A DNA stretch of 64,000 nt from Pseudomicrostroma phylloplanum (GCA_039545275.1 BCHS01000010.1:1-64000), one strand, 5' to 3'. Numbered from the stretch's first letter, positions 11,901 through 23,700 are shown. Notes: generated by a model from the sequence alone, not told the origin. Numbers and translations: made by a program.

Positions 11901-12162
11901 GTTGAAGGACCCGACGTCGGCTGTCTGCCCGAACTGCAAGCCTCGGCTGAGCGAAATCTACTATGGCAAGCTTAGCCAAGCTTCGGCGTTCGAAGTCGAG
12001 TTCGCACGTCTGTGGGTCTGCTGCCAGCGATGTCAGAGCTCGCTGGCAAGTGATGTGATTTGCACAAACAAGGACTGTCCGATCTTCTTCAAGAGGAAAA
12101 GGGCTCAGAAGGATGTGGAAGATGCGGTCAAGCAATTGAGTCGTTTCGATACGACGTGGTAG
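8929..12162 (+). CDS. POL3: DNA polymerase delta catalytic subunit
   Basis: Replicative B-family DNA polymerase with 3'-5' proofreading, acting with PCNA in lagging-strand synthesis and repair. Single exon, 1077 residues (yeast Pol3 is about 1097). Exonuclease motifs: LSFDIECAG near 290, GYNIANFDFPYL, YCLKDAYLP. Polymerase motif A DFASLYPSIM near 579, motif B KISANSVYGFTGA, motif C YGDTDS at about 731. The C-terminal CysA (CLGC...CPNC) begins near 985 and CysB (CQRC...CTNKDC), the iron-sulphur site, near 1030. All catalytic acidic residues seen are intact. The frame is open upstream to 8608, but that part encodes His and Ser runs, so the ATG at 8929 (AAG ATG G context, MAPSIDV) is preferred. 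An MRKRK basic patch near residue 27 is a likely nuclear signal. Confidence 0.98.
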   Translation: MAPSIDVAPSFSSSDFHPLPKTMTTPMRKRKVPGHDEAPPSSFADTLKKLKEEADAVAGAVVDEESKWPRPVLEPIIPEEDEITFQQIDCEEHQFPGSAPTVRIYGVTKEGHSVLVHVNSFLPYFFIAAPRGFRPADCTDFTNHLNSLFGSSSANAARAVEATEMVARKSLMEYRGDEDVAFVKITCGEIRALQRIRGSMERGEVSFRDMMSAGDSVLTYENIAYTLRFMIDHKIVGMNWLTLKANQYRLREDSRKLSLCQIEADCPAEAIISHAPEGEWSDVAPLRILSFDIECAGRKGIFPDATMDPVIQIGCMVTRQGESTPFVRTIFTLNTCATIVGSHVQSFDSEVKMLESWADFVRTVDPDVVVGYNIANFDFPYLLDRAKTLKSAKFPYLGRERGTRTEAKDTHFSSKAYGTRDSKNTELQGRLQLDMLQVMQRDHKLRSYSLNSVSFEFLGEQKEDVHHSLITELQNGGPESRRRLAVYCLKDAYLPQRLMDKLMCFINYVEMARVTGVPFNYLLSRGQQIKVISQLFRKAMEDGYLVPSMKSEGSDEAYEGATVLEPQAGYYDKPVATLDFASLYPSIMMAHNLCYTTLLQKTTIDRLQLKKDVDYVLTPNNNYFVKSEKRKGLLPTVLEDLLSARKRAKADLKKETDPFRRAVLDGRQLALKISANSVYGFTGATIGKLPCLEISMSVTAYGRQMIESTKAHVEARYTIANGYEHDAEVIYGDTDSVMVKFGVSDLKRCMDLGAEAAAEVSKTFIKPIKLEFEKVYYPYLLISKKRYAGLYWTRPERYDKMDTKGIETVRRDNCRLVQSVIDTSLRKMLIDRDVVGAEEYVKRVIQDLLQNKVDMSQLVITKALSKADYAGKQAHVELAERMRKRDAGSAPALGDRVAYVIIKGAKGAAAYEKSEDPLFVLENNIPIDTRYYLENQLSKPLMRIFEPIMGSRSSSLLNGDHTRSVVQASSSVGSLMKFAVKTAQCLGCRTPLKDPTSAVCPNCKPRLSEIYYGKLSQASAFEVEFARLWVCCQRCQSSLASDVICTNKDCPIFFKRKRAQKDVEDAVKQLSRFDTTW

Positions 12163-12809
12163 GGCAAACAGGAGGGAGGTCACTAGGGTGCAGTGGTCTG
12201 CGCAGGGGTCTGCGAAGGTGCAAAGCAGCGGTCAGCTCCTCCTCTGCGGGTTCTGTGCCATTCTGTATCTTCTTATGCCGAGACAACGTAGCCTACCATT
12301 TACTTTGACTTGCGTGTGTACTGGACCCGGTTGCTCCTCTCGACGTTGTTGCGCTTCCGATGCGACGAATTTCGGAAAGGGTCGATGTCAAATTCTGGGG
12401 TGCATTGGCTAGCCGAGGGTCCTCCCTGTACTGGACTGATCACACCTACCGCAATCGCAGTTGCCCTCCTCTATCCAACATCGAGTCGCCCTTGAACATC
12501 ATCTACCCCATCATCTTGTGCTACCTCTACGATAGAGTCATCGTCGCTGCTCGCCGCGCCACAAGACCTATTTCTCGACCACTTTATATCCCTCTCGGGC
12601 CGGGCTGCTCCATTCTTGACCTCGCCTTGGCCTCGTCTGCTCATCGTTCTCCTCAAATTCATAGCTACGACCTCCTCACGATGGCCGAGTAGGTATACTG
12701 TGCCCTAGGCAAAATCCTGGCATCGAGCGACCCTGATTGGATCAGCCATTGCTGCCTCCGAGGCCTCTCGCTACGGCCTTTATAGGGAAGGGCTGCCCGA
12801 ACTCTCAAG
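12163..12809. other. Intergenic region between POL3 and the next gene
   Basis: 647 bases. A TTTATATCC sequence near 12582 could be a core promoter. An ATG at 12681 is followed by a stop after two codons and I could not splice it into the downstream frame. No gene was recognised. Confidence 0.5.
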
Positions 12810-15798
12810 ATGGGCGAGGAAGGGGCCTGCTCCCTCTCCTCTGCACTGGTCCAGTCTCTGCGTCTAGGCCCACGATTAGACTTGGAGCAGAGAAGGAATG
12901 ACCTTGATACGGCAGACGAGAGAATACCAGGGAGACCGCTGAAGGTACGTAGGGAGCTCTTCAGAACGATCGCCACCTTTACCTCGCCATTCTGACTCGG
13001 GCTCATTCTCGCAGCCGCTTCCTTCGAGTCACCATGTTATCCCCGGCAAGGGTTCAGCTCCACCGTCATCCCCTCCTCTGAGTCATTCTGCGGCCGGCAG
13101 TGACCACGATGTCGCTTCCCTCGTGGACGAAGGTGAAACAGGACGTGAGCTAGACTGGGAGAGCAAGACGACGGCTCCCACCTCGCCGGCTCCGTCTTCT
13201 CCTACAAGTGGATCTGTGCCTAGACTCGCCTCTCAAGGCATCTCCAGCCCAATTTCTGAGACTCACAGTGGGAAGCCGCTCTTCCGCTTTGCTGAAGGCC
13301 AGAGTCACTACCTGGGTGCAAGGCGTCCTTCCCCTGCAGCCGTCTCGCAGAGGGACCTCAGGATGCTACTGCCCTACTGGCCAAGACAAGAGGCTTCTCA
13401 AGAAGTGGCACTCCTGAACGCTAGCGGGGAAGCCGGAGCCTCGATCTTGGGCGAGATGGAGGAACAGGCCCGGCTCTTTGCGCATGAGAGGAGCAGCTTG
13501 ACGCGAAGTCCTCGACCCTCCTTTTCCTCCGCTACAAAGAGCCTCCAGCAGTCTTCCAGGCACGGCGGGGCGGCGGGAAGGTCTGCTGATGAGGATGAGG
13601 AGATAGTCCAATTTCATAGCGCCGTAAGCCCACCTGCCAACCACAAGAAGCGCAAGAGCTCACGCAGCGCCTTGGAGGACCCTCACTACTTTGGTGGTTC
13701 TGGTGTGCCCGACGTCACAGCCTCTTCCGGGCATGCATCGGGTGCGTCTTATGATGATCATAATTCGACAAGACTTGCGGCAGGTTCAGATACAGGGACG
13801 GCTGATGATAGTCCAGACAAGAATGACGACGATGGAGTTGAGCGTCCCGATGTCAGCTCAGCTTCCTTTAGAGCCTCGAGGCTCGTGGACGAGCGATATG
13901 CTGCCAGTACATCTCAAGCTGACGACCACGAACACGAATGGCCAACACATGGAGGGCGGTGCGAGCACCATCGACATGGCGTGCCGTGGGCACATCGGGG
14001 ACGTCGGCTGCTTCGCTCCGAAGTCCGACTACGACTCAGCCTACGCAGAGCTCAAAGCGAATTCTGGTCCGATCTAGCTCTCCTCGAGGCGGAGCAGGAA
14101 GAAGAGGAGCGGATAAAGAGGGAAAAGCTGGCGGCTGAAGCAGCTGCGGTGAAAGCTGCCGCTGCCGAGGCGGAGAAGAAGCGGCGAGAGCGGACATCAA
14201 AGGCGGAAAAGAGGGTACAGGCCCTGAAAGGCAGCAAGGGCTCTGGCAGTGGAGGAGCTGGAAAGAAGCTCACTCTGGCAGACCTTCGCGCCAGAACAGC
14301 CTTGGTCTCCCAGGGGGGAGGCAACGCAGTCGGTCAAGAAAGTGTCAAGGCATCCCCAACTGCTAGCGAAAAGCCGTCTAGCCCTTCCTCCGCTCTCGAT
14401 GCGTCAAAGCGGGACAGATTGGATTCAAGACCAGTGTCAACAGTCGGCGAGACCCTGGCAACTCGCCCTGAAAAGTCTCCACTGACTTGCGAAGCTCCCT
14501 CTGGTCCCTTCTTATTTCGCTGCGACTCATCGACAGCACGCGAGCTAGCTACGGTTCGCCTCAAGCTCCAAGCTGTATTGTCCAAGCCTTTCGATGACGT
14601 CGTCGAAGACCTAGACCTACCTTTCCTCACACATGAGGCACGAGCATCTTGGGACAAAGGCGTCGCTGACCGGCGGTGCGTGATGATCAAAGCGAAGGCG
14701 CCAATGGTATGGCCTGAAGAAGATCGGCCGAGAGCCAAGTTCACTGCAGGTACTGTCAGCAGTGAAATCCTGCGCAAGATGGGCGTCAAGGTGCCCGAGG
14801 ATCGTAAAGAGGCAAAGGACTTTATATTCGCTCCATGGGACGATCTGTCGGTACCCATTGCAAGGGGTATAAGCGACACACGTGCTGCTTCACTGCAGCG
14901 TCCGGCTCGGGTCATCGATAGCCGCCCCAGGAACACCGGTCCGGAGCCCCAGGGCAAACGAACCGTCTCAAGGGCAAAGGCACCGGCGCCATCGATGACG
15001 AGCGACGCGACCATTGCTGGTACACACCCGCGTAGCGCGCAACGCGGCGATATATCGAGTTGCTCTCCATCACTGGCCAATCAACCTTGTCCCACGTCTC
15101 CTCCCTCGCTCTCCGAGGTATCCCTCCCACCACACGATCAACATTCTGCTTCGTCTGTTCCTTCGCCAACGCTATCAACTTCACCTCTGCCGCCCAAGAC
15201 GTCGCCCAAGATGTCGCGCCGCAAGAAGGCCAACATGAACAACATCCACCACCAGCTCAACTCTGCCCGCTGGACCACATCGCCTCCGAATGCTAGCAGT
15301 TCTGCCAATCCAAGCAGCGCTTACACGGATTCACACCAAGGCGGATCCTCTTCGCACAGTCGATCGATAACCTCATCGGCCCTCTTCCCAGACGAGTACA
15401 TCTGCCTGTTCTGCGAATATGCCCTCTTCTACGGCACCAGGCCTCTATTGCTCAAAGCCTGTCGTCATCGCAAAGATACCGTCAAGCGCAAGACGCAGGC
15501 AGAAGACAAGAAGAAGAAGAGAGAGGGGAAAATCGCCGGCACCGTGCCGAGCAGTACTTCTGCAGACCACCATCATGACCATACTTGTACCCAATGTGGA
15601 TGTGACATCTCGCACCAAGTCAGCGGCGGCAGCGGTAGCGGCAAGGAGAATACCTCGCATCATCCTCATGGTCATCTCGCGGCCCCAAAGGAGGGGACGG
15701 CTGGTTCCTCGGTCTCTACTGCGTCTCCTCAACCGACCGCCCTTACTACTTCGACTTCATCGGCGGCGGAAGCGTCTGCGGCCTGCGGCAGAAGCTGA
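12810..15798 (+). CDS. Unrecognised protein with coiled coil and C-terminal Cys motifs
   Basis: I do not recognise a named family. Two exons, 12810-12944 and 13015-15798, join in phase to give 972 residues. An in-frame stop at about 12783 supports the chosen ATG. Most of the protein is disordered and rich in Ser, Pro and Ala. There is a charged coiled coil at about residues 395-450 (Glu/Lys/Ala runs after LALLEAEQEEEER). The C-terminus contains EYICLFCEYALFYG near 840, a Lys-rich helix after CRHRKD, and CTQCGCDI near 904, so it may bind zinc. I recall similar CxxC-EY-FYG sequences in basidiomycete hypothetical proteins but cannot give a function. Nuclear or scaffold roles would be guesses. 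Confidence 0.8.
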
Positions 15799-16055
15799 GA
15801 GCCGCGTAGAGACTTTGAGGTGATCCAGCAGAGGCAGCTCACCAAGTCAGAGGGATGCCTTGTGCGGCATCATCGATACCATCGCAGCGCGGCAAGGGTA
15901 GATTGCGGTCCCCAAGCTTGCGTCTTTTCGTCACTCACATCATTCCCAGCATGTTCATATCATCACAACTCTCATTGCTCTCCGTGCGCTCATATCATTA
16001 ACGCCCAGCATCATCAATTCAATGCTCGTGACAGTGACTCTCGAGCTCAGAGCGA

Positions 16056-17777
16056 TCAGGCCTCCCTCTTCCACCTCTCCTTGATATTCATCCCATCTCT
16101 CTGCAGCCCTCTCGAATCTTGCTCGCCAGGCTTTTCTGTCTGCCCAATCTGCNCCCCCGCGCCCTTCCCCTCTTGCTGCTTCTTCTTCTTCTCAATCTCC
16201 TCACGCCGCCACTCCCTCCAGGCGCTATATATCCTCTCCTCTTCCTGCTTCTCAAACTCTTCCTCTGTCATCCGAGGGGGGCCACCTCGACCACTTTGGG
16301 GCCCTGCACCTGCAGCAGACTTGTTGAAGGAGTCGACGTACCGCTCCTGCACGTCTTCTGCTGATCCCCAGCCGAGGGGTGCGCCGGAGTCGAGGGTTGT
16401 GAAGAGAGAGAGGGCAGAGGCGGCTGAGCCGGATGGCTGTGAGGAATTGAGAGAGAGTGGGTTGAGCGGAGGGAATGGCCAGCAGCAAAGATTCTACTAC
16501 TCACCTTGTTGCCATCTAGATACCGTTCCTCGAGGGCAGCCCGCATCTGGCTAGGCATCTCCTCTTCTTGGTCTTCGTCATCGTCCCCACCCCCATTGGA
16601 AGCACCTCCCAAGTCCATCTCCCCGGCGTGTACAAACACCCACCCTCCCACCTTGTCCACGAGCCTGACCAGTCTCCACATACTCTCCTTGTCCTCGACT
16701 GCGAGCGTCTCGAAGCTGACGAGGGAAAAGTCGTCTATGATCTCGAGGATCTTTTCGTTCAGCGAGGAGTAGCGGGCGCGGTGGAGGAAGGTCGAGTGGG
16801 ATTCGAGGTAGGGGGCTAGTTGGGCGGGGGAGGGGTCGGTGTAGAAGTCCAGTGGGAAGGCTATTCGTCGAGCGAGTGACGGAAGAAGGTGGTGTTAGCG
16901 TATGATGTTGTTTTTTATCACTCTCTATTTCAGATACTCACGCAGCTCTCCGCCCGATGCTTGTCCGAGCAAGTCTACCTTTGTGAGCACATTGATGTGG
17001 GGCAGTTCCAAGCTGAGCATCGCTCTGAGGGAGAGGAGCAGGAGAGAGACGTATCTAGAAGGGTCCAATATGTGAGATGAGTCGAGGAGGTGCAGGGCGA
17101 CGAGCTGATGGGGATTAAAGGTGAAGGGATGAGCATGCTGATCATCCATGCCATGCTGCGGTCTCACGCTGCTGGCTCACCCTGAAGTCTGCCTGCTTCT
17201 CTAGTGTCCTGATGATCCTGCCTAGACTTGGATGATTTGTACTGATCTCCACTTGTCCAGGCAAGTCAAACACGACGTATGCATCCTTTCCCAGCTCCTT
17301 GAGGCGTGTGAGTAGCCAGTCTATATTCTCCTCTAGGTATTCTATGCAGTACATCATTGCTCCATTGGGACCCAGGTCCAACTCGACCATGACGTCGCGC
17401 ACAGAGATGAGGCTGTTGACGTCGATTGCGCATGGGTACGGCAAGTGTGAGTTGGCAAAGTCGAGGTTGACGATGTGAACATTGGGACGCTTGAGCGCAG
17501 ACAGGAACTGCTGCACGCCATTGCTGGTAACGGGGAAAGGTAAGGGGGGTGAGCTCACATACGCACAGCAGGCGAACCTTGCCTGTTGCCTCACCAGTAC
17601 GTCGTCTTGCCAGATCCAGGAGATCCTACCTACGACGTGTGAAAGGGAGTGGAGATCGGGCGATCAGATGCGATGTTGCAATGGTATGATGATCATGGTG
17701 CTCTACTGCGAGAGCTCCACTTCCGTCACTGCCAAGGCGGGCCTTGTTATGCTCACTACAATCTGACCGAATGGCAT
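16056..17777 (-). CDS. GPN2: GPN-loop GTPase 2
   Basis: GPN-loop GTPase acting with GPN1 and GPN3 in assembly and nuclear import of RNA polymerase II. Exons: 17777-17757, 17629-17595, 17523-17181, 17104-16942, 16860-16505, 16436-16056; 432 residues, closing in frame. The N-terminus MPFGQIVVGSPGSGKTTYC joins three exons and restores the P-loop. The GPN motif is at 70-72 (LGPNG), followed by YCIEYLEENIDWL, FDLPGQVE at 104-111 and LTKVDLLG. Two departures from the usual family text are visible: NLDFAN where NLDPAN is expected (Phe41), and Leu106 where Cys is common. The C-terminal third is acidic and then Lys/Glu-rich, longer than in animals. One ambiguous base (16153) lies in the tail codons. 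It is divergent from the tRNA synthetase gene at 18122. Confidence 0.95.
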
Positions 17778-18121
17778 TCTGCCAAGCGCGGCTGCGGCTG
17801 CCTTTGCGACTATCTAAGCGACTACTTCCTCTGCCTCGAGGATGATATAAGTAGCTACTCTGTATTGCGACATCGACCAGCGATGCAATGGGTATGGGTA
17901 GTAGCAGTGGACTAGTACGCCGGCGGCATTCCGAGGTGCACCACATCCTCCCCTTTCCGCTTGGCCACTTTTTTCGGCTCCGCGCTTCTCTCCACGGACC
18001 AACTTTTAGCCTCAGGGGGCGCAGGCAGGCAGTCCTTCCTTTGCAGCGAAGTGTCACTTGAGATTCCTACCATCACCAACACCACCATCACCATCACCCT
18101 CCCTCTCCCTCCTCGCCCGAT
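17778..18121. promoter_or_regulatory. Divergent promoter of GPN2 and phenylalanyl-tRNA synthetase beta
   Basis: 344 bases between start codons of two growth-related genes. The right end (about 18069-18099) is a CACCATC-rich run and then a pyrimidine tract reaching to the ATG of the synthetase gene. Confidence 0.55.
18069..18099 (+). promoter_or_regulatory. CACCATC-rich leader element
   Basis: Run of CAC, CAT and CAA triplets ending about 22 bases before the synthetase ATG, resembling the run before POL3. Confidence 0.4.
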
Positions 18122-20268
18122 ATGCCCACCGTCGCAGTAGACAAGGAGAGGTTCCTCGCCTCTCTGGGCAGGACCTACACTGTGGCAGAGTTCGACGAGC
18201 TCTGCTTCCAGTTCGGCATCGAGCTCGACGACGACACCACCGAGGAGTGTCAAAAGGCGGGCAATGGGGAGCGACCACAGCTCAAGATCGACATTCCAGC
18301 CAACAGGTACGACCTCCTCTGCCACGAAGGCATCTCCCGAGCACTGAGAGTGTTCCTGGGACAGATGCCGCAGCCCCAGATCAAGCTCACGCAGCCAAAG
18401 GACATCATCCAGGTCAGGGTCGATGACAAGGTCGACTCCATTAGGCCAGTCATCCTCGGCGCCGTGCTCAGGAACATCACCTTCACACCAGAGAACTACG
18501 CCTCTTTCATCGACTTGCAAGATAAGCTTCACCAGAATCTGGGCAGGAGGAGGACACTCGTGTCCATGGGCACACACGACCTCGACACCATCACCACGCC
18601 AATCTACTACCACGGTCTCGCACCTGCCGAGGTCAAGTTCGCACCGCTCAACCGTCCCGGTCAGGTCATGGACGGACCTACTCTCATGTCCACCCTCGAG
18701 GCGGACCGTCACCTCTCCCGCTACCTCTCCATCATCAGGGACTCGCCCGTCTACCCAGTCGTGTTAGATGCCAACAAGACCGTATGCTCCCTTCCCCCCA
18801 TTATCAACTCAGAGCACAGCAAAATCACACTCAAGACCAGGAACGTCTTCATCGACATGACCGGAACAGACGAAACGAGGTGTCAGCATGCTCTATCTGA
18901 GCTGGTCAGCATGTTCAGTCAATACTGCGGGGAGGAGTACACCGTCGAGCCAGTAGAGGTCATCTACCCTTCTGGCCGAGTCGAGATCACCCCCAACCTA
19001 GAGGCAAGGCGAACGACTGCCAGCGTGGAGTACATCAATCGGTGTACCGGCTTGGACCTCTCCCCTCAGCGATGCGTCGAGCTGCTGCAGCGTATGGGTC
19101 ACCAAGCCAATGTTTCCTCGGCCTCCCGGGACACGCTAGAGGTGTCCATTCCCTCTACCCGACCCGACGTCCTGCATCAATGCGACTTGATGGAAGACGT
19201 GGCAGTCGCATACGGCTTTGACAATCTCCCCAGGAGATTCCCTTCGACCAATACAGTAGCTGCACCCCTGCCCATCAACAAGCTGAGCGATCTTGTCAGG
19301 AGGGATATTGCATACGCAGGATGGATCGAAGCATTGAGCCTGATTCTGGTGAGTGTGGTCGCGGCAGTCTTGCTCGCTCGCCCTCTTCATGCAAAAGCTG
19401 ACCCATTCTTCTCACCTCTCACCTCAATTTGCAGTGTTCGCATGACGAAGCCTATGCTTATTTGAATCACAAGGACCCCGGAACAGAAGCCATTCTGCTC
19501 GCTAACCCCAAGTCGGCCGAGTACCAGCTCGTGCGGACATCGCTGCTACCTGGCCTGCTAAAGACCATCCGAGAGAATCGCAAGCACGCCCTACCTTTGC
19601 GGCTCTTTGAAGTATCTGACGTGGGATTCAAGGACGAAGAAGAGCTGGAGAGGTGCTCGCGGAACGAGAGGAGGGTCTGCGCTACATTCACTGACAGGGT
19701 GGCCCGATTCGAGATCGTCCATGGACTTCTCGGACGCATCATGCAGGTACTGGACGCCAAGTATCTCAGCGGTATTGAGAGAGCAAAGGATGTCAAGGGC
19801 TGGTGGATCGAAGAGAGCGACGACCCTACCTTCCTTCCCGGCCGGGCAGCTGTGATCAAGTTCCGCCCGGGCTCTTTTGCAGCGGCTAGCAGATCATCAC
19901 TGGCCTCGACAGGTCCATCTGCAGAGCCTACACTACAGGCAGCTGCCGTTTCAGAGGGCGAGAGCGCCGCGAGATTGCCCGCTCAGGGCGTGTCGCAGGA
20001 AGCACAAGGAAGCGGTGTGGCTCAGAAGGACGACGTGAAGCACCTAGGAAAAGAGTCGTCTGCACCTGCTACCTCTTCGATAGGCAAGACGGTCGACCAC
20101 ATCAGTCGCAAGCTGGCTCAGGCACTATCTCTGAGCGGCGAAAGCAAAGAGAGCAGTGGTGTATTGACGATTGGCAAGTTGGGTGTGATTCATCCCGAGG
20201 TGCTCAAGAAGTTCGAGCTGGACTGGCCTACTGTCAGTCTGGAGTTCGATCTGGAGGTCTTCCTATGA
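18122..20268 (+). CDS. FRS1: Phenylalanyl-tRNA synthetase beta subunit, cytosolic
   Basis: Beta subunit of the cytosolic alpha2-beta2 enzyme that charges tRNA-Phe. Exons 18122-19348 and 19435-20268; 686 residues. The N-terminus MPTVAVDKERF and PANRYDLLCHEGISRALRVF are typical of the eukaryotic/archaeal type, followed by the B3/B4 region (GAVLRNITF), the B5 region (CTGLDLSPQRCVELL, STRPDVLHQCDLMEDVAVAYG) and the catalytic-core-like part (HDEAYAYLNH, LFEVSDVG, FLPGRAAVI). The usual length is about 590. The excess is a low-complexity insertion at residues about 555-652, rich in Ser, Ala, Glu and Gln, between FLPGRAAVIKFRPG and LTIGKLGVIHPEVLKKF, where other eukaryotic enzymes have only a short loop. 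The end, FDLEVFL, matches the family. Confidence 0.96.
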
Positions 20269-20788
20269 AGCGGCTGCGGGGCGGCAGTCTGATGGGAGAA
20301 GTAATCAATACATTGACATACCTATATCATTTGAGTGTGCGAACGTCATGAGACACGGTGGGCAATATCGAATTTGTAGAGAGGTGGACCTCGTGGTCAA
20401 CTCTACCGTATCTCCGTATGTGTCACCCGCTCCGCTTGGATGAGAGGAAGGCGCCACGCGAGCGGAAGTGGCCGCCGATTGCGAAGGCGGAACGGGGCTC
20501 AGAGGGGCGGGGGGAAAGAGCAACACTACTGCCACCACCACCATCATCGTTGCCTCCTTTCCATCCATACAGTCTCCCGTCGGTTGCTTCCGTCCTGCGG
20601 GATCTCTCTTATTGCTGCCCCTGGTACGCTCCCTTCCACTGCTACAGCTACCATGCTCTGTCTCTCCCGTTGACCCTCCCCTCACCTCCCTCGTGGCCTC
20701 AGTGAGCCTGGTGGCCCTGGGCATCGAGGTCGTTCACATCACCCCTTGGATTCGATAGCGCTGTCCAACCTGGCCGATCACTGCCACT
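20269..20788. other. Intergenic region with leader of the PH-domain gene
   Basis: 520 bases. A CCACCACCACCATCATC run lies at about 20532-20548, followed by pyrimidine-rich sequence to the ATG at 20789. No gene was recognised. Confidence 0.5.
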
Positions 20789-23700
20789 ATGGCCAACCAT
20801 ACTTCTTCTTCTTCATCGACAGCAGGTCCGAGCTGGCAGAGAAATCCTCAATCGTCCGCCTTCGCCGAGACGAGCTATACCCACAACAACGACCATCGCA
20901 ACTTCATCCCCTCTTCCCCGCCTCGCAAGGACGATCCTGCCTATGCTACCCACACACCCCTCCGCTCACACAACGACCCGCATGCATCGCAGCCGTTCGA
21001 TCGACTCTATCTTGGGCCTTCGCCCGTTCCTAGTAGCCAAGCGGCAGAGGTCGCCCGCGCTATCAAGGAGGACGCCGAGGTCAAGGAGCCAATCGGATTC
21101 GCCATCGCTGGTAGACGAGGCTTTGTCTGGGTCAAGCCGCCGCTCGAGGACAGCGAGAGTGATAGCGATGTCCCCAAGGGCAAGGCTCGACCGCCGCCAC
21201 TGGATACTGCCGCACTCGGGGGGCTAAGGGTCCCTCGGAAGGCCAGATCCTTTTCTTCAGCATTTGGAGCAGGGGCGTCCCTCAGTCCACTGCCCAAGAT
21301 CCGGAGTCTAAGGCGAAATGCTTCGCAGACAAGCACAACGTCCTTTGCCTCGGCTCACTCCTCCTTTCCTGCTTTTGCTCCGACTCCCACGGCGGTGGAC
21401 CCGATCCTCATGAACGGGATACGCAGGACGGGGTCAGAGGGCGGGAAAGCAGTGCCCCTTCGGAGAGACGTATCCGCCATGGGACGGCTGGAGAGTAGGG
21501 GAGACACTCTAGGCGAGCAAGCTTCGCCGCGTACCAAACCTCGACAACTCTCGTTCAACGTACGAGACTATGCTGAGGGGATGAAAAGGGGCGGATCAGA
21601 AGGGGTCACTGCTGGAAGTAGGGGAGGATACCCGCCTCACCTAAGCATATCCAATACGTACGATACGTCAAAGACGCTCTCAGGGTCTGACGACACTGCT
21701 CAGCAGCGTTCCACTACCTCTGGAGAACTCACTAGCGCCGGCACGGCTGTTTCGGGCCACGACGCAATTGACTGGTCAACCGACGAGGATGAGGAGGGAG
21801 GGACGGCCCCTTCCAGGACAGGTCCTGATTCTACGCCTGCCAGAAGCAGAGGTCGGCAGCAGTTCCAAAGCTCGGCAGATGCTAAGCTCCAGCCCAAAGG
21901 CTCCGTGCTTGAATCCGCCGGTACGAAACAATCACGCACTCCTCGCACAGCACCCGGTCCCCACTTTGACACTGCCGAGCTGGAGCGTACTCGGCTGGCT
22001 TCCAACCTGGCATCCAGTCCAAGCACTCGGGTCCACTCTCGCGCTCATGCGCGTAGCAGTAAGCAAAAGCATGGTCGAGATGTCTCTCGTCAATCCCGCC
22101 TCAGTATGTTTTCTTCCAATACTCTCGACTCTGTCGGGACTCGTCTGACCGAGGGGTCATTTGGCGCCTCGGGTGGGTTCCGAGCCAGGATCATGAGAAC
22201 ATTCAAGCCCGCTCTCAACAGCCACGAGACGCCTTCCTCGCGCCATCGCCACCACCACAGAGGAGGAGGAGGAGGCGCCGACGGCGAGACTCACAATCGG
22301 CACTGGAGAGCGGGCGTTGCGCCCGGCAAGGTGGGGACCAGTGCTGGCGGGACCAAATGGGNGGGGCAGAGCTTCCATGTGGGAGCCAGATTCTGGGAAG
22401 TCTTGGAGGCGGCAAGGAGCGAGAGTGAGAGGAGAGCGAGTGTCGCTGCCGATGCGAGTCGAGACGAAGTGATCCCCGAAGAGGTGGAGCCGGCTCCAGA
22501 CCGGCTCACTAGGCGTGATAAGCAGAAGAGCTCCTCGGGCAGCAATACTGGCAAGCAGGCGTCGCTCAGTCCTGCTGCCGTACTCACGGCCTTTGCTCGA
22601 GACGCCAAAGGGGCTCAAGAGGAGAAGCGAGAGACGGACAGAGCGGTCAAGTCTTCTCGTCCTTCTCTCGCTGTTCAGGTGCCCACGGTACCGAATGGCA
22701 ACAAGCAACTTGTCGCATCGCCGGTAGACGCTCGTTCACCTGTCAACGGCAGCGCGAGGTCGCCTACGTATACGCCGCGTCTGCGCAGCAAGCTCTCCAT
22801 CGCATCCATGGCCCCGGAAGCGCTCGAGGAGTCTGATGCGCAAATCGAAGCCAGAACAGGGTGGGCGGACATCGTGTCGCTCATGTCGACGGCGCAGCGT
22901 CGCTCAGGCCTCGGATCGCAATCGACCCCCAAAGCTGCTGCTGTGGTTGCTACAACGGGTCAACAGAATGGTACAGCAAAGCCCGCTAGCAATGATGACG
23001 AAAAGGCGAGCAAGCGGAAGGATTCAGGTGAACCAGCAGGCTCGCCCGTGATGAGCTGGCGAGCCCCGCCGATGTTCAGATCGGACACCTCGAAGTCGTC
23101 ACAGAGCGGTAGGACGCTCTTCTACACACCTCTGGCCACTCCAGGTGCTTCCTCGTCAAGGCAACAGAGTCCGGAGAGACGGAGGGAAGCTAAGGAGAGA
23201 GATTACTTTGGTGTGCAGAAAGGGTTGCAGGACAGGCGGGCTGCAGATGTACGTAAGACAGATGAGAAGGAAGCCGAGAAGCGACGCAGAGAGGAGGAAG
23301 AGCAGGGGCAAGCAGAACAGCGTAAGGCAGAGGAGGTGACGGAGGAAGAGCCGCCACTTCGGCGCCTCACCCTCAGTGAAGCACTCACTCATCCGGAACC
23401 GCCTCTGGCTGCCGATGAGAAGTTCCCAGAGGCTGTCCACGAGCTTCTTCGTAGACGATCAAACAGTGGCTTGTCTCCGCACAATGTCACCTCAGATGCG
23501 GCCAGCGATCACATCGTCGTTGTAAGACCGACGACTCCTCTGGCTAGAGTCACCGAGCTGCCTCACATAGCCAGCCCGGGCAGACTCTCGAACTTTGGCT
23601 CTCCACCTTCCGCCTCGCCTCGATCCGCCGGAGAAGGCGCAACGGTCGATCGTGTCAACTCTCTCACTACGAGCGAGACGCCCCTGCTCAGGAACAAGGC

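Noticed and set aside
13938..14077. Possible frameshift in the 972-residue protein, because another frame here has better codon choice
   Set aside because: The main frame stays open and leads directly into the coiled coil; the other frame hits a stop at 14075 and no splice sites join it.
17912..18712. 266-codon minus-strand frame over the PheRS beta start
   Set aside because: Antisense of a highly conserved synthetase N-terminus; no family resemblance.
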